From assembly GCA_021234155.1 (NCBI GenBank), contig JAJEKV010000053.1, positions 9,988,602-10,052,601 on the forward strand: a stretch of 64,000 nt of DNA. Direction: 5' to 3'. Every line of letters starts with the position of its first letter. Position 1 is the stretch's first letter. The DNA is from Isoetes taiwanensis. Taxonomy: Eukaryota > Streptophyta > Lycopodiopsida > Isoetales > Isoetaceae. Positions 34,845 to 47,869 of this stretch are shown here, in pieces. The notes beneath the pieces are model-generated. The model did no database searches and was not told the DNA's origin. It saw only the letters and a list, made by a program, of their open reading frames with translations. The position numbers and the translations under genes are program-made.

Positions 34845-35894
34845 AGTTAGAGAGAGAAAAGGGAAAGATAGAGGGGGAGAAGGGAGAGGAGAGAGAGAGG
34901 AGAGAGAAGAGAAAGGAGCGAGAAGAGGGAGAGAGAAGGATAGAAAAAAAAGAGAAAGGTAGAGAGAGGGGAGAAATTGAGAGATAGGAGAGAGAGAGAA
35001 GGGAAAAAGGGGAGAGAGAGGAGAGGAGAGAGGAGAGAGGAGAGAGAGAGAAGAGAGGGAGGGAGGAGAGAGAGAGGAGAGCAGAGAGGAGAGAGAAGAG
35101 AGGGAAGAGAGAGGGAAGAGAGAGGGGAGAGAGAGAGGGAAAGAAGAGAGAGGAGAGAGAAGAGAGATAAGAGAGAGAGGAGAGAGAAGAGGGAAAGGGG
35201 AGAGGGAAGAGAGAGGAGAGAGAGAGAGAAAGATAGAGAGAGAGGAGAGAGAGAGAGAGAGAGAAAGAAAAAAGGGAGAGAGAGAAGAGAGGGAAAAGAA
35301 AAGAGAGAGAAGAGAGAGAAGAGAGAGAAAGATAGAGAGTGAGAGGAGGAATAGAGAGAGAGGAAAGAGATGCATAGAGAGAGACGGGAGAAATAGAGAG
35401 AGAGGAGACAGATAGGAGAGAGAGAATGAACTAAGGGGAGAGATAGAGAGAAGAGAGAGGGGAGAGAGAGAGGAAGAGGAGATAGAGAGAGGAGAGAGGA
35501 GAGAGAAGACAGGCAGGGGGACACAGAGAGAGATAGAGAGAGAGAGAGAAGAGAGGCGAGGGAGGAGAGAGAGAGGAGAGCAGAGGAGAGAGAAGAGAGA
35601 GAGAGTAGAGAGAGGGAAGAGAGAGAGGAGAGAGAGAGGAGAGAAGAGAGAGGAGAGAGAAGAGAGATAAGAGAGAGATGAGAGAGAAGAGGGAAAGGGA
35701 GAGAGAAAGAGAGAGAGGAGAGAGAAAAAAGAAAGGGGAGGAGAGAAGAGGGAGAGAGAGAGGAGAGAGAAAAAGAAAGGGAGAGGGAAGAGAGAGGAGA
35801 GAGAAACAAAAAAGAGAGAGAGAGGGGGAAACATAGAGAGAGACTCATGAGAAATAGAGAGAGAGGAGAGATAGGAGAGAGAGAGAAACTAAGG

Positions 35895-35947
<53 letters not shown>

Positions 35948-37498
35948 GAAAAGAAGACAAAAAGGGGACACAGGGAGAGATAGAGAGATGAGGGAAGAGA
36001 GAGGAGAGAGGGGAGAGAGAGGAGAGAGACGGGAGAAATAGAGAGAGAGAGAGATGAGGGAAGAGAGAGGAGAGAGGAGAGATGAGAGAAAAGGGAGAAG
36101 AGAGAGAAGAGATAGAAGAGAGAAGAGAGGGAGGAGAGAGGGGAGAGAGAGGGGGCAGAGAGAGGAGAGATAGGAAGAGAGGGAGGGAGAGGAGAGAGAG
36201 AGGAAGGGAGAGAGAGAGGAAGAGGAGATAGAGAGAGGAGAGAGGAGAGAGAAGACATGCAGGGGGACACAGAGAGAGATAGAGAGAGAGAGAGAAGAGA
36301 GGCGAAGGAGGAGAGAGAGAGGAGAGCAGAGAGGAGAGAGAAGAGAGAGTAGAGAGAGGGAAGAGAGAGAGGAGAGAGAGGAGAGAAGAGAGAGGAGAGA
36401 GAAGAGAGATAAGAGACAGATGAGAGAGAAGAGGGAAAGGGAGAGAGAAAGAGAGAGAGGAGAGAGAAAAAAGAAAGGGGCGGAGAGAAGAGGGAGAGAG
36501 AGAGGAGAGAGAAAAAAGAAAGGGGAGAGGGAAGAGAGAGGAGAGAGAAACAAAAAGATAGAGAGAGAGGGGAAACATAGAGAGAGACGGGAGAAATAGA
36601 GAGAGAGGAGAGAGATAGGAGAGAGAGAAGGAACTAAGGGGAGAGATAGAGAGGAGAGAGAGGAGATAGAGAGAGGAGAGAGGAGAAAGAAGACAGAAAG
36701 GGGGACACAGGGAGAGATAGAGAGAGAGAGAAGATAGAGAGAAAAGAGGAGAGAGAGAGAGATGAGGGAAGAGAGAGGAGAGAGGGAGAGATAAGAGAAA
36801 AGGGAGAAGAGAGAGAAGAGATAGGAGAGAGAAGAGAGGGAGGAGAGAGGGAGAGAGAGGGGGGAGAGAGAGGAGAGATAGGAAGAGAGGAGAGGGAGAG
36901 GAGAGAGAAGAGAGAGACGGAAGAGAGAGGAGAGAGAAGAAAGAGGAGGGAGAAAAGAGAGAGAGAGGAATAGAAAAGAGAGAGAAAACTAGAAAAAGAG
37001 GGGAGAAATAGAGAGGGAGGAAGAGAGGGAGAGGGTAAAGACAGAGAGCAGAAGAGAGAGGAGAGAAGGAGAGAGAGAGGGAGAGATAGGAGAGAGGAGA
37101 GAGAGAGGTGATAGAAGAGAAAAAGGAGAAAGGAAAGAGACAGAAGAGAGAGAGAGAGGAGAGAGAAGAGAGGAGGAAGAAGAGAGAGAAAGGGGAAAAA
37201 GACAGGGAGAGGGTAAAGACAAAGAGAAGAGAAGAAAGAGAAGAGAGAAAGAGAGGAGAGAGGGAAAAGAAAGAGAAGAGAGAGGAGGGAGGAGAGAGAG
37301 GAAAGGGAAGAGAGAGGGGAGAAAGAGAGACAGAGAGGAAAGAAGAGAGAGGAGAGAGAAGACAAAGATGAGAGACGAAAGAGAAAAAGGGGAAAGAAGA
37401 GAGATGAGAGAGACAGGAGAGAGAAGAGAGAAAGGGGAGAGGGAAGAGAGAGGAAAGAGAGAGAGAGGGAACAAATAGAGAGAGAGGAGAAGGAATAG
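34845..37498. repeat. Homopurine GA-rich tract 2 (2.65 kb)
   Basis: A purine tract with an internal higher-order pattern: blocks such as GGGGACACAGAGAGAGATAGAG and GAAAGGGGAGAGGGAAGAGAG recur several times. It carries spurious minus-strand frames up to 568 codons. It is preceded by a linker with TTCTAGAATG (34825-34842) and followed by a GC module. Confidence 0.95.
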
Positions 37499-37504
37499 TC
37501 CTAG

Positions 37505-37820
37505 AGATGCCCAAACCGAGGCGAGGCCCCGGAGGGGCCGAGCCGAGGAATGGGAGCAAAAAAGGTCCGGCCGGGCCAGGCGCCCTTTTCTAGTCTAATA
37601 TAATAAAAGAATAGCGGCCCGGAGGAGAGTGGTGAGTCCGTCACTGCCTTCCATGCCCCATCGACCTGGAGGAGGAGGCGCGGCAGCACCCATCTCTGGG
37701 GGCCTTGGCCTCTCAAAAGCTCCCAAGTTTGGTGGACAAAATTTTTTTGGTTTGCCAGGGACTCGAACCCTGGACATTGCCCCCCAAACCCCCCACCCTT
37801 ACCACTAGACCAACCAGTCT
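37505..37820 (-). mobile_element. GC module followed by SINE (copy 5)
   Basis: The GC module at 37509-37555 (GAGGCGAGGCCCCGGAGGGG) leads to GGCGCCCTTTTCTAGTCTAA and a SINE whose head is at about 37812 (GGTCTAGTGGTAAGGGTGGG on the minus strand) and whose tail is at about 37600. The middle of the SINE has a variant segment with GGAGGAGGAGGCGCGG. Confidence 0.75.
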
Positions 37821-37879
37821 TTTCTTAAAATAATAGGAACTCCATGCATAGTTAAGGCTGGAGCCCAATTAATTCAAGG

Positions 37880-39925
37880 ATACTCTAGGATGTTCTAGAA
37901 TGTTTTGGAATGTCCTAGAATGTTCCAGGTGTTCATGGGTAAGCACCTCAGTCTAAAAATAGAAAGTTTCAGTCCAAAAATAGAAGTTTTTTTGAAACTT
38001 TGCAATGCTCAAAATGGAATGTTCGAATGTTCCTGTGTGCTCATGGGTAAGCACCCTCACCTAAAAATAGAAAGTTTCGGTCTAAAAATAGAAAGTTTTT
38101 TAAGACTTTACAAATGCTCAAAATAGAATGTTCTGGAATGTTGCAGATGCTCATGGGTAAACACCTCAATCCAAAAATAGAAAGTTTTTTGAAACTTTGC
38201 AAATGCTCAAAATAGAATCTTCTGGAATGTTGTAGATGCTCAAAGTAAGCACCTCAGTCTAAAAATAGAAAGTTTTAGTCTAAAAATAGAAAGTTTGCTT
38301 AAACTTTGTAAAAACTCAAATAGAATGTCCTAGAATGTTTCAGATGCTCTAAGGTAAGCATCTCAGAGGGAAGAAAGTACGGTAGTCTAAAAACAAAAAA
38401 GTTTGCTAAAACTTTGCAAAAACTCAAAATAGAATGTTCTAGAATGTTCCAAATGCTATAGGGCAACCACCTATGCTCTAGAAGCACCTCAGTCTAAAAA
38501 TAGAAAGTTTCTTGAAACTTGCAAATGCTCAAAGTAGAATATTCTGGAGGTGATACTTTGGAATTGGTAGTAACTGTGATGGGTATGATGGGTGTGTGTA
38601 AGCTTCACATGGGTGATACTTTAAAATTGACAAAGGCTGGGGCCTAATTAATTCAAGGATACTCTAGGATGTTCTAGAATGTTCTAGAATCTTTTGGAAT
38701 GTCCTAGAATGTTTCAGATGCTCATGAGTAAGCACCTCAGCCTAAAAATAGAAAGTTTCAGTCTAAAAATAGAAGTTTTTTTGAAACTTTGCAGATGCTC
38801 AAAATAGAATGTTCTAGAATGTTCTAGAATGTTCCAGGTGCTCATGGGTAAGCACCTCAGTCTAAAAATAGAAAGTTTCAGTCCAAAAATAGAAGTTTTT
38901 TTGAAACTTTGCAAATGCTCAAAATAGAATGTTCCGGAATGTTCCATGTGCTCATGGGTAAGTAAGCACCTCTAAAAAATAGAAAGGGCCCTTTTTTGAA
39001 ACTTTGCAAATACTCAAAATAGAATATTGTGGAATGTTCCGTGTGCTCATGGGTAAGCACCCTACCTAAAAATAGAAAATTTCAGTCTAAAAATAAAAAG
39101 TTTTTTAAGACTTTGCAAATGCTCAAAATAGAATGTTCTGGAATGTTGCAGATGCTCATGGGTAAACACCTCAATCTAAAAATAGAAAGTTTTTTGAAAC
39201 TTTGCAAATGCTCAAAATAGAATCTTCTGGAATGTTGTAGATGCTCAAAGTAAGCACCTCAGTCTAAAAATAGAAAGTTTTAGTCAAAAAATAGAAAGTT
39301 TGCTTAAACTTTGTAAAAACTCAAATAGAATGTCCTAGAATGTTTCAGATGCTCTAAGGTAAGCATCTCAGTCTAAAAATAGAAAGTACGGTAGTCTAAA
39401 AACTAAAAAGTTTGCTAAAACTCAAAATAGAATGTTCTAGAATGTTCCAAATGCTATAGGGCAACCACCTATGCTCTAGAAGCACCTCAGTCTAAAAATA
39501 GAAAGTTTCTTGAAACTTGCAAATGCTCAAAATAGAATATTCTGGAGGTGATACTTTAGAATTGGTAGTAACTGTGATGGGTATGATGGGTGTGTGTAAG
39601 CTTCACATGGGTGATACTTTAAAATTGACATACTTTAGCTCATGGGCATGTATGAGTATGTTACTCATGAATAATACTTTGTAGGTGCTCATGGGTAAGC
39701 ACCTCAGTCTAAAAATAGAAAGTTTCAGTCTAAAAATAGAAAGTTTTTTAAGACTTTGCAAATACTCAAAATAGAATGTTCTGGAATGTTGCAGATGCTC
39801 ATGGGTAAACACCTCAATCCAAAAATAGAAAGTTTTTGGAAACTTTGCAAATGCTCAAAATAGAATTTTCTGGAATGTTACAGACGTTCAAAGGTAAGCA
39901 CCTCAATCTAAAAATAGAAAGTTTA
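37880..39925 (+). repeat. HSE-bearing satellite array 2
   Basis: Degraded monomers of the same satellite. A block of about 950 bp (about 37880-38620) recurs at about 38650-39640, including its GTGATACTTTGGAATTGG end, so the array was enlarged by duplicating a long segment. It runs directly into a GA tract at 39926. Confidence 0.85.
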
Positions 39926-40949
39926 GAGGGAAGAGAGAGGAGAGAGAGAGGAGAGAGAAGAGAGAGGAGGGAGAATAGAGAGAGGAGCGAGGGAAGAGAG
40001 AGGAGAGAGAGAGACGGGAAAGAAGAGAGACGGGAGAGAGAGAGAGGGGAAAGAAGAGAGAGGAAAGAGATGAGAGAGAGGAGAGAGAGAAGAGAGAAAG
40101 GGAAGAGGGAAGAGAGAAAGGGGAAAAGGAAGAGAGAGGAGAGAGAGAGAAAAAGATAGAGAGAGAAGAGAGAAATAGAGAGAGAGGGGGGAGAAATAGA
40201 GAGCGAGAGGAGAGAGAGAAGGGAGGGAAGAGAGAGAGGAGAGAGAGAAGGGAGGGAAGAGAAACAGAAAAGAGGAGAGACAGAGGAGAGAGGGGAGAGA
40301 GAGGAGAGAGAAAGGAGAGAGGGAAGAGCGAGGAGAGAGAGAGAGAGGAGAGAGAAGAGAGAGGAGGGAGAAGAGAGAGAAAAGAGAGGGAAGAGAGAGG
40401 GGAGAAATAGAGAGAGAGGAGAGAGATAGGAGAGAGAAGGAAAAAAGAGAGAGAGAGAGAGGGGGGGGAGAGAGGGAAGAGATAGGAGAAAGAGAAGAGA
40501 GGAGAGAAGAGAGAGAGAGAGATGTATTTTTTACGTGTCCTTTAGGAGAGAGGAGAGAGGAGAGAGAGAAGAGAGGAGAGGGAGGAGAGAGAGAGAGGAG
40601 AGAGATAGGAGAGAGAGGAGAGAGAGAAATAGAAAAGATAGATAGATAGAGAGATAGGAGAGAGGGAGAAGAGAGAGAGGGGAGAAATAGAGAGAGAGAG
40701 AAGAGAAATAGGAGATAGAGAAATAGGAGATAGAGAGGAGAGAGATAGGAGATAGAGAAAGGAGAGAAATAGAGAGAGAGCAGAGAGGTAGGAGGGAGAG
40801 AGGAGAGAGCAGAGAGGAGAGAGGAGAGAGGAGAGAGGAGAGAGAGAGAAAGAGAGGAGAGAGAGGGGGGAGATAGGAGAGGAGAGAGAAGATAGAGAGA
40901 GGGGACAAATAGAGAGAGAGGAGAGAGATAAGAGAGAGAGAGGAGAGAG

Positions 40950-41006
<57 letters not shown>

Positions 41007-41158
41007 GAGAGAGAGAAATAGAAAAGAGAGAGAAAGGTAGAGAGAGAGGGGAGAAGTAGAGAGAGAGGAGAGAAATAGGAGATAGAGAAATAGGAGATAG
41101 AGAGAGGAGAGATAAAACAGAAAGGGGAGAGGAAAATATAGAGGAGAGAGAAAGATGC

Positions 41159-41228
<70 letters not shown>
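39926..41228. repeat. Homopurine GA-rich tract 3
   Basis: Purine tract interrupted once at 40525-40545 by TGTATTTTTTACGTGTCC. It ends in a perfect (GA)n run of about 65 bases (41161-41226). Frames up to 500 codons over it are artefacts. Confidence 0.95.
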
Positions 41229-41229
<1 letters not shown>

Positions 41230-41232
<3 letters not shown>

Positions 41233-41580
41233 CCAAACCGAGGAAAGCAAAGAAGAAGGCCGAGGCCGAGCCGAGGAATAGTCCCAAGGATGTCCAAACC
41301 GAGGCGAGGCCCCGAAGGGGCCGAGCCGAGGAAGGGTGCAAAGAAAAAGGGCACGTGGGTGGGCCCAAACCGAGGCGAGGCCCCGGAGGGATGTCACGCC
41401 CCATCGACGGATAAGGATGCGCCACGTGGCTTGATCTGGGCCGTCCATGGGCCTTGGCCCCTCAAAAGCTCCCAAGTTTGGTGGACAAATTTTTTTTGGT
41501 TTACCACGGACTCGAACCCTGGACATTGCCCCCAAACCCCCCACCCTTACCCCTAGACCAAGCATTGGTTTCTTGAAAAA
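41230..41580 (-). mobile_element. Tandem GC modules followed by SINE (copy 6)
   Basis: Three successive, partly truncated GC modules (41233-41395), two of them introduced by CCCAAACCGAGG, are followed by a SINE with head at about 41562 and tail at about 41395. The last module is fused directly to the SINE tail without the usual TCTAGTCTAATATAATAAAA spacer. Confidence 0.75.
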
Positions 41581-41596
41581 AATGGAAGTTCATATA

Positions 41597-42245
41597 TAGT
41601 TAAGGGTGAGGGCCAAATAATCCATGGATGGTCTAGGATGTTCTAGAATGTTCTAGATGGCTCTAGAATCTTCTAGAATGTCCTAGAATCTTCTAGAATG
41701 TCCTAGAATCTTCTAGAATCTTCTAGAATGTCTAAAAATAGAAGTTTTTTGAAACTTTGCAAATGCTCAAAATAGAATATTGTGGAATGTTCCAGGTGCT
41801 CATGGGTTAGCACCTCAATCTAAAAATAGAAAGTTTCAGTTTAAAAATAGAAAGCTTTTTGAAACTTTGAAAATGCTTAAAATAGAATGTGGTGGAATGT
41901 TCCAGGTGCTCATGGGTAAGCACCTCAGTCTAGAAATAGAAAGTTTCAGTCTAAAAATAGAAAGCTTTTTGAAACTTTGAAAATGCTCAAAATAGAATGT
42001 GGTGTAATGTTCCAGATGCTCATGGGTAAGCACCTCAGTCTAAAAATAGAAAGTTTCAGTCTAAAAATAGAAAGCTTTTTGAAACTTTGCAAATGCTAAA
42101 AATAGAATGTGGTGGAATGTTCCAAATGCCATGGGTAAGCACCCCTGCCTAAAAAATAGAGAAAGTTTCAAATTAAAAAATAGAAAGTTTTGAAACTTTG
42201 CAAATGCTCAAAATAGAATGTTCCTAGAACCTTCTAGAATGTTCT
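41597..42245 (+). repeat. HSE-bearing satellite array 3
   Basis: The leader TTAAGGGTGAGGGCCAAATA is shared with 31297 and 56727. Next comes a perfect TTCTAGAATGTTC heat-shock element (41641-41653), more TTCTAGAATC units and five monomers. The array ends in a GA tract. Confidence 0.9.
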
Positions 42246-42251
42246 AAAAAA

Positions 42252-43578
42252 AAGCTAGAGAGAGAAGAGAGAGGAGGGAGAGAGGAGAGAGAAGAGAGAG
42301 GAGGGAGAAGAGGGAGAGAGAGAAATAGAAAAGAGAGAGAAAGGTAGAGAGAGAGGAGAAATAGAGAGAGAGGAGAGAAATAAGAGATAGAGAAATAGGA
42401 GATAGAGAGAGGAGAGAGATAGGAGATAGAGAGAGGGGAGAAATACAGAGAGAGGAGAGAGATAGGAGAGAGAGAGGAGAGAGAGGAGAGAGGAGAGAGA
42501 GAGAAGAGAGGAGAGGCAGGAGCGAGATAGGAGAGAGATAGGAGAGAGAGAGGAGAGAGATAGGAGAGAGAGAGGAGAGAGAGAGAGAGAGATAGAGAGA
42601 GGGGAGAAATAGAGAGAGAGGAGAGAGATAGGAGAGAGGAGAGGAGAGAGAGAGAAGAGAGGAGAGGCAGGAGAGAGATAGGAGAGAGAGAGCAGAGAGG
42701 AGAGAGGAGAGACTACACAGAGAGAGGGAGAAATAGAGAGAGAGGAGAGAGATAGGAGAGAGGAGAGAGGAGAGAGGAGAGAGGAGAGAGAGAGAGGAGG
42801 AGGGAGGAGAGAGGAGAGAGGAGAGAGAGAGAGAAGAGAGGAGAGGGAGGAGAGAGAGAGAAGAGCACAGAGGAGAGAGAGAGAAGAAAGGAGAGGGAGG
42901 GAAGAGGGAGAGAAGAGCACAGAGGAGAGAGAAGAGAGACAAGAGAGAGGGGAGAGAAAGATAGAGAGAGAGAGAAGGGAGCATGGGAGGAGAGAGAAAA
43001 GAGAGAAGAAGGATGGAAGAGAGAGGAAAGAGAGAGCAAGGAGAGAGGAGAGAGAAAGAAGAGAGAGGAGAGAGAATAGAGACAGAGGGAGAGGGGAGAG
43101 AGAAGAGAGAGAGAAACAAAGAGAGAGGAGAGAGAAAGAGAGGAGGGAGGAGAGAGAAGAGAGAGAAGAAAAGGGAAGAGAGAGGAGAGAGAGAGGGGAA
43201 AGAAGAGAGATGAGAGAGAGAGGAGAAAGAAAAGAGGAGAGAGGAGAGAAAAGGGAGAAGAGAGAGAAGAGATAGAAGAGAGAAGAGGGAGAGGAGAGAG
43301 AGAAGAGATAGGAGAGAGAAGAGAGAGAGAGAGAGAGAAGAGAGAGAGGAGGAGAGGGAGAGGGAGAGGGAAGAGGGAAGAGACATGGGAGAGAGAGAGG
43401 GGGCAAAAGAAGAGAGAGGAGAGTTGAAAGACAGAGGGGAAAGAAGAGAGAGGAGAGAGAGGAGAAAGGAGAGAGAACGGAGAGAGGGAAGAGAGAGAGG
43501 AGAGAGGAGAGAGGAGAGAGAGAAAGAGAGAGAGAGGAATAGAAAAGAGGGAGAAAGATAGAGAGAGAGGGGACAAAT

Positions 43579-43609
<31 letters not shown>

Positions 43610-43955
43610 GGGGGGAGAGATATGGGAGAGAGAGAGGAGAAAGAGGAGAGAAGAGAGAGAAGAGAGAGGAGAGAGGGAAGAGAGAGAGAGAGAGAGAGAG
43701 GGTAGAGACAAAGAGAAGAGAAGACAAAGGAGGGAGAAAGAGAGGAGAGATGACAGAGAGAGAAGAGAGGAGAGAGAAAGAAGAGAGAGAAGAGGGAAGA
43801 GAGACACGGGGAGAGGGGACAGAGAGAAGAGAGAAGAGAGAAGAGAGAGAGAGAGAGGGAGATGAGGGAAGAGAGAGGAGAGAGAAGAGAGAAGAGAGGG
43901 AAGAGATAGGAGAGAGAAGAGAGAGAATAGAGAAAGGAGAGATGGAGATAGGGCA
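42252..43955. repeat. Homopurine GA-rich tract 4
   Basis: Purine tract sharing an extended pattern with 58795-61500, including blocks with GGGAGCATGGGAGGAGAG and AAGAAGGATGGAAGAGAG. That points to duplication of whole tracts rather than independent growth. Confidence 0.95.
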
Positions 43956-43959
43956 CATG

Positions 43960-44290
43960 GGTGGGCCCAAACCGAGGCGAGGCCGGCCGAAGGCCGGCCG
44001 AGCCGAGGAAAGGAGCAAAAGAAAAGGGCCCGGCCGTCAGAATGTAACTCCACCCCCATCTACGGCCTGCGTGGCGCCACTTGGCGCGATCCGGACGGCT
44101 CTAACGCAACTCTTCACGTGCCACGTGGCGCGATCCTAGGCCCTCCTCCTTTTTTCTAACCACTATCTAAAATTTTATGTTGCATGGTGGATTCGAACCC
44201 AAGACTAGCCCCCCATACCCCCCAATTCTATCCACTATGCCAAGCATTTCTTCTTCAACAAAATATGTGGCTCACATATAGTTAAGGTGG
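43960..44290 (-). mobile_element. GC module followed by SINE, subfamily B
   Basis: Closely related to 34445-34735: GC module at 43975-44015, then a SINE with head at about 44248 (B box GGTTCGAATCC) and CACGTGGCGC body. The two are the only subfamily B copies with this head in the window. Confidence 0.75.
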
Positions 44291-44432
44291 GTGCCACAGG
44301 CCTATGTACATGTCTCCCATGCCTATGAAAGGCTAGGATGTTGCCAAGTGGCACAATCTTGCCCGTGGGTAAGTGCATCCACCCAAAAATAGCAACATTC
44401 AAGCATGTGGCAAAGAGAAGAGAGGAGGGAGA
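44291..44432. other. Spacer and GA-tract remnant at the LINE 2 3' flank
   Basis: Non-coding text ending in AAAGAGAAGAGAGGAGGGAG. Together with the GA tract beginning at 48627, this indicates that LINE 2 sits inside a homopurine tract. Confidence 0.5.
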
Positions 44433-44499
44433 AGAAGTGAAGTGAAGTGAATTGTATTACGTCTTTTGGGAGGCCTCCCAGGCCTATAAGACGAGAAAA

Positions 44500-47400
44500 T
44501 TAATTTACATCATAAAATATTAGATGAGTCTCCATTTCCTCATCTAATTCCTCACTCTCATTCCAGGTTTCATCTTCATTCAACAGTGTGTTCACATCTT
44601 TTGTACATCTCTCTCTTAGTTGTAGTGTCTCAATTAGAAAAGATCCAATTTTGTTTCCATCCAATTCAAAGAAAGTACCTAGGTCAGGTGCATGTGTGCC
44701 ATGTCTATCTCGGATCATGCTATATGCTGGGCACCTAAGTATGACATGTTCTTCATCTTCAATGTCATCTTTTTCCGCATACCTTGCAAAGACCTCAAAT
44801 GCCTTGGGATAGTTCCCCAACGGCCAACTTCCACCCCAAGATGGTGTGAACTAAGTCGTATTCTGCTAATGGTATGTCTTTTCCTCACGGATATGTTCTC
44901 CCCTAAGTATGCAGCAGTCTCTAGTGAGGGATTCATATGCATTCTGTATAGTAACATCTTCGTTTTTGGATTTAGCCAAAGTCTCCTCTTAACCTTTTCA
45001 TGAACCCATGCCCTCAAGTGATCATTTTGGGGTATATCTTCCCATACAATATCCCACCTGGCAAACCATTTAAGAACATCAGCAAACCATCCCTTATTTT
45101 CAGTGCCCAGCATGGCATGATGGGGAATGCGGGTGTTATTCATTTTCTTGACCTTAGTCAAGTATTTAATGCACTTGAGCAGAGCTTCTCCTTCAAGTGT
45201 CATAAAGGCCACACTCAACTAGCATCATCCTGGGTAGGGTGTTTGTGCCTTTACCCTAGCTCCAGCCTTAAAAATTTCTTGTGCACCTGCCTATGTCTTC
45301 CCATAAGCACCGTGGCAGCCCCGCCCCCAAATTTCAGCCCCATAGAGTATTGTGCTTTGGACCAAATACCATAGAATTTGCTCTAAGAGCCCACGCCCAA
45401 ATGTGAGACTTCCCCGCATGTGCTTTGCATAGAGTATAGCTTTTTGCCCACTTTTCCACCCTTTGTGCTATGCATGCATGCCATTTGTGATTTCTTCTTA
45501 TGACAAGCCCAAGGTATTTGTATGCTTTCGCATGTCTCCACTAGATCCTCCTTATATTTAAAACCGGATTCTTGCCCTCGAGAGCTCCAACCGGCCATAA
45601 TCTTAGTTTTTTCCAAATTGACTTGCATCCCCGGCCCTGTCACAAAAAGTGGCCAAATGGTCCAAGAGTCGCTGCATGTGCCCATGTGAGCGCAAAAAAG
45701 CACTACATCATCCGCATACGTAAGCAATTGGATGACATAACCATACATCTCCGTGCCTCCATCACAATTATCTTTCAGCCACCTCAAGGCTATCTATAAA
45801 AAGACCAAAGATCGAGGGAGACAGGGGCATCCCCGTTTCACGCCAATGTTACTTTCCGCTACATCCGATATGACCGCTTTGAATGGCATCGATAGCGCAC
45901 CAACACTTTTTCATATAATATCTGCACCGTGATCCGCCAACCGCTTGGGTACCTGAAATATTCCATTCTTTCCCATAGCTTGTTCCGTGGAACTTTATCA
46001 AATGCTTTACTAAGTCAATAAAAGCAACATACACCGGTTTTTTGGTGCCCTTCATCAGATCAAAAATGCATTTTAGTGTGAGCAGTGGTCTAATGTAGAC
46101 ATATTTGCACGAAATCCTCGCCTCGAGTCTTGGCTCTTTATCATTATGTTCAGCCCATACACTAATTTTCTTCTATTATGCTAGCAAAAAGCTTGGAGAA
46201 TAGATTGCTTACCATGAGAGTAATGATAATTATTGCCATCCAAAGATAGATCCACTCTTGTGTATGGGAACAATTCGGTAAGTTGCCAATCCCGGGGAAT
46301 CCCTGTTGCATCGCTATATTGAACATGCGCTAAGATTATCGTGATACATGCTCTTCCCTACCCATTTGAGATGTTCTCACGCCAAAGATGTTCTCGATCC
46401 TTTTTTTTCCATTTGCAAGTTTGTTTATGCCCTCGCTATTTCTTCCTCGCGAAGACCAAATCAGATTTTGCTTTTGGCGCATTTGGTCGTTAACATCATA
46501 GTATAGCTTTTGACTTGGCTCCAAAGCTCTACCGCAGAGATGGGGAAGATCTTTGTGCTTGTGCTTCTTCAGATTTTTCCAATATGTTTTCGGATCCGCA
46601 TGACATTGTTGGACCGTAAACTCCCCGCTTGACAAGATAAAATGTCTTTTTCTTTGGCCAACAACCGCTGATATTTCTTCCTCATAGTTTTCTTTGCTTT
46701 CTCCCCGCTTTTTTCCATTGTTTCTTAGTCGCACGACACTCATCGCCATACCATGATTTACAGGGAAGTCCCTTTTTTACCCGACGGTTTTTACATTGAT
46801 GTATGGCATCCGCAATTATCTTTATCAATTGATCGCGGTATATCTCATATGCATTGTCATCCCAAATGCTTTGTTCTATTTGCTCTTCCACATATGCTCT
46901 ATATGCCTCCCTCCCATAGCAGTCCGATCATACAAATAGGTTGTGGGCAAAGATTTTCCACTGGGGATGGCATTCTACTTTTACCTATGGAGAATATCAA
47001 TGATGCATGGTCTCGATTCCGTGTTTTCTCCCCAACTTTGAAATTCTATTAACCCGAGCATTTTGTGATATGATCAAATAGTCAACCACACTCTTGATCT
47101 GCATGTACAAGCTTTGGAGTTAGGGAATCGATCCATTCCATTACATACCGAGTTCAAAGATTTGTGCAAAGATTTAACAGCTTGGCAACCGGATTTTGTG
47201 GTTGTCGGATCAAAGACAACCGCCCAGCCTAGCCTAGCAATTTCTCGAAGTCCTCCATCGATTTAAAACCATAAAGGCTCATCTTCCCATGTATGGATTG
47301 TTGCTTGTGTGCTTCCCTGCTTCTCCCATTGAAATCGCCTACCAATATGATACCCCTCAGATCCCATATTCCATGACATCTTGTTCCAATTCAAAGAATA

Positions 47401-47600
47401 TATCTTCACCTGTAGCCCCATCCTAATAGGCCTCGCTTATGTCTTGGTGCGAAGTAACATGCCGCCATATATATCATATTGTTTTGTTGCTTGATCCGCA
47501 TCCATATATATTGATTATTTATATCTTTCTTGGACAGCCATCACTACATCCGTGATACTGCCTCGACATAGCATGCCACACCGCCATTTCCAATATCTAT
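44500..47600 (-). pseudogene. LINE 2 endonuclease/reverse transcriptase polyprotein remnant
   Basis: Endonuclease block ILVGDFNGRSREAHKQ at about 47310-47360, preceded by MAACYFAPRH. Reverse transcriptase blocks: IVPIHKSGS (about 46270), YVAFIDLVK (about 46030), the catalytic QLLTYADDVVLFCAH (about 45700) and VNLEKTKIMAGW (about 45610). The C-terminal part has ENISVRKRHTISRIRLSSH and the Cys-His-like EDEEHVILRCP (about 44750). Multiple stops and frameshifts disrupt it. An RTE/Jockey-like rather than L1-like assignment is inferred from the FIDL and YADDVVLF contexts and the C-terminal EDEEH.L..CP block. Confidence 0.75.
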
Positions 47601-47869
47601 ATCTCAGAATCTTCGTTTTAACTGATGTTATCCGTGAATCCTTCTATGTCCTGTAATGCATATAAGTCATGTTCCTTGGTTTCTAAAAACACAACAGATC
47701 AATGTCTCTTAGTTCCTCCCCGCATACTGTGATCTTAGTCTCTACGCCATTTGTTGATATTCCGCACTATTATCCCGAAAGTGCCTCCCATTTGTCCTAT
47801 TCCTCAATGATCACCTTGCCTTTGACCCATTTTTGCTTTTTGATTGTTTTGTCCGGGTTCCTTGTACTT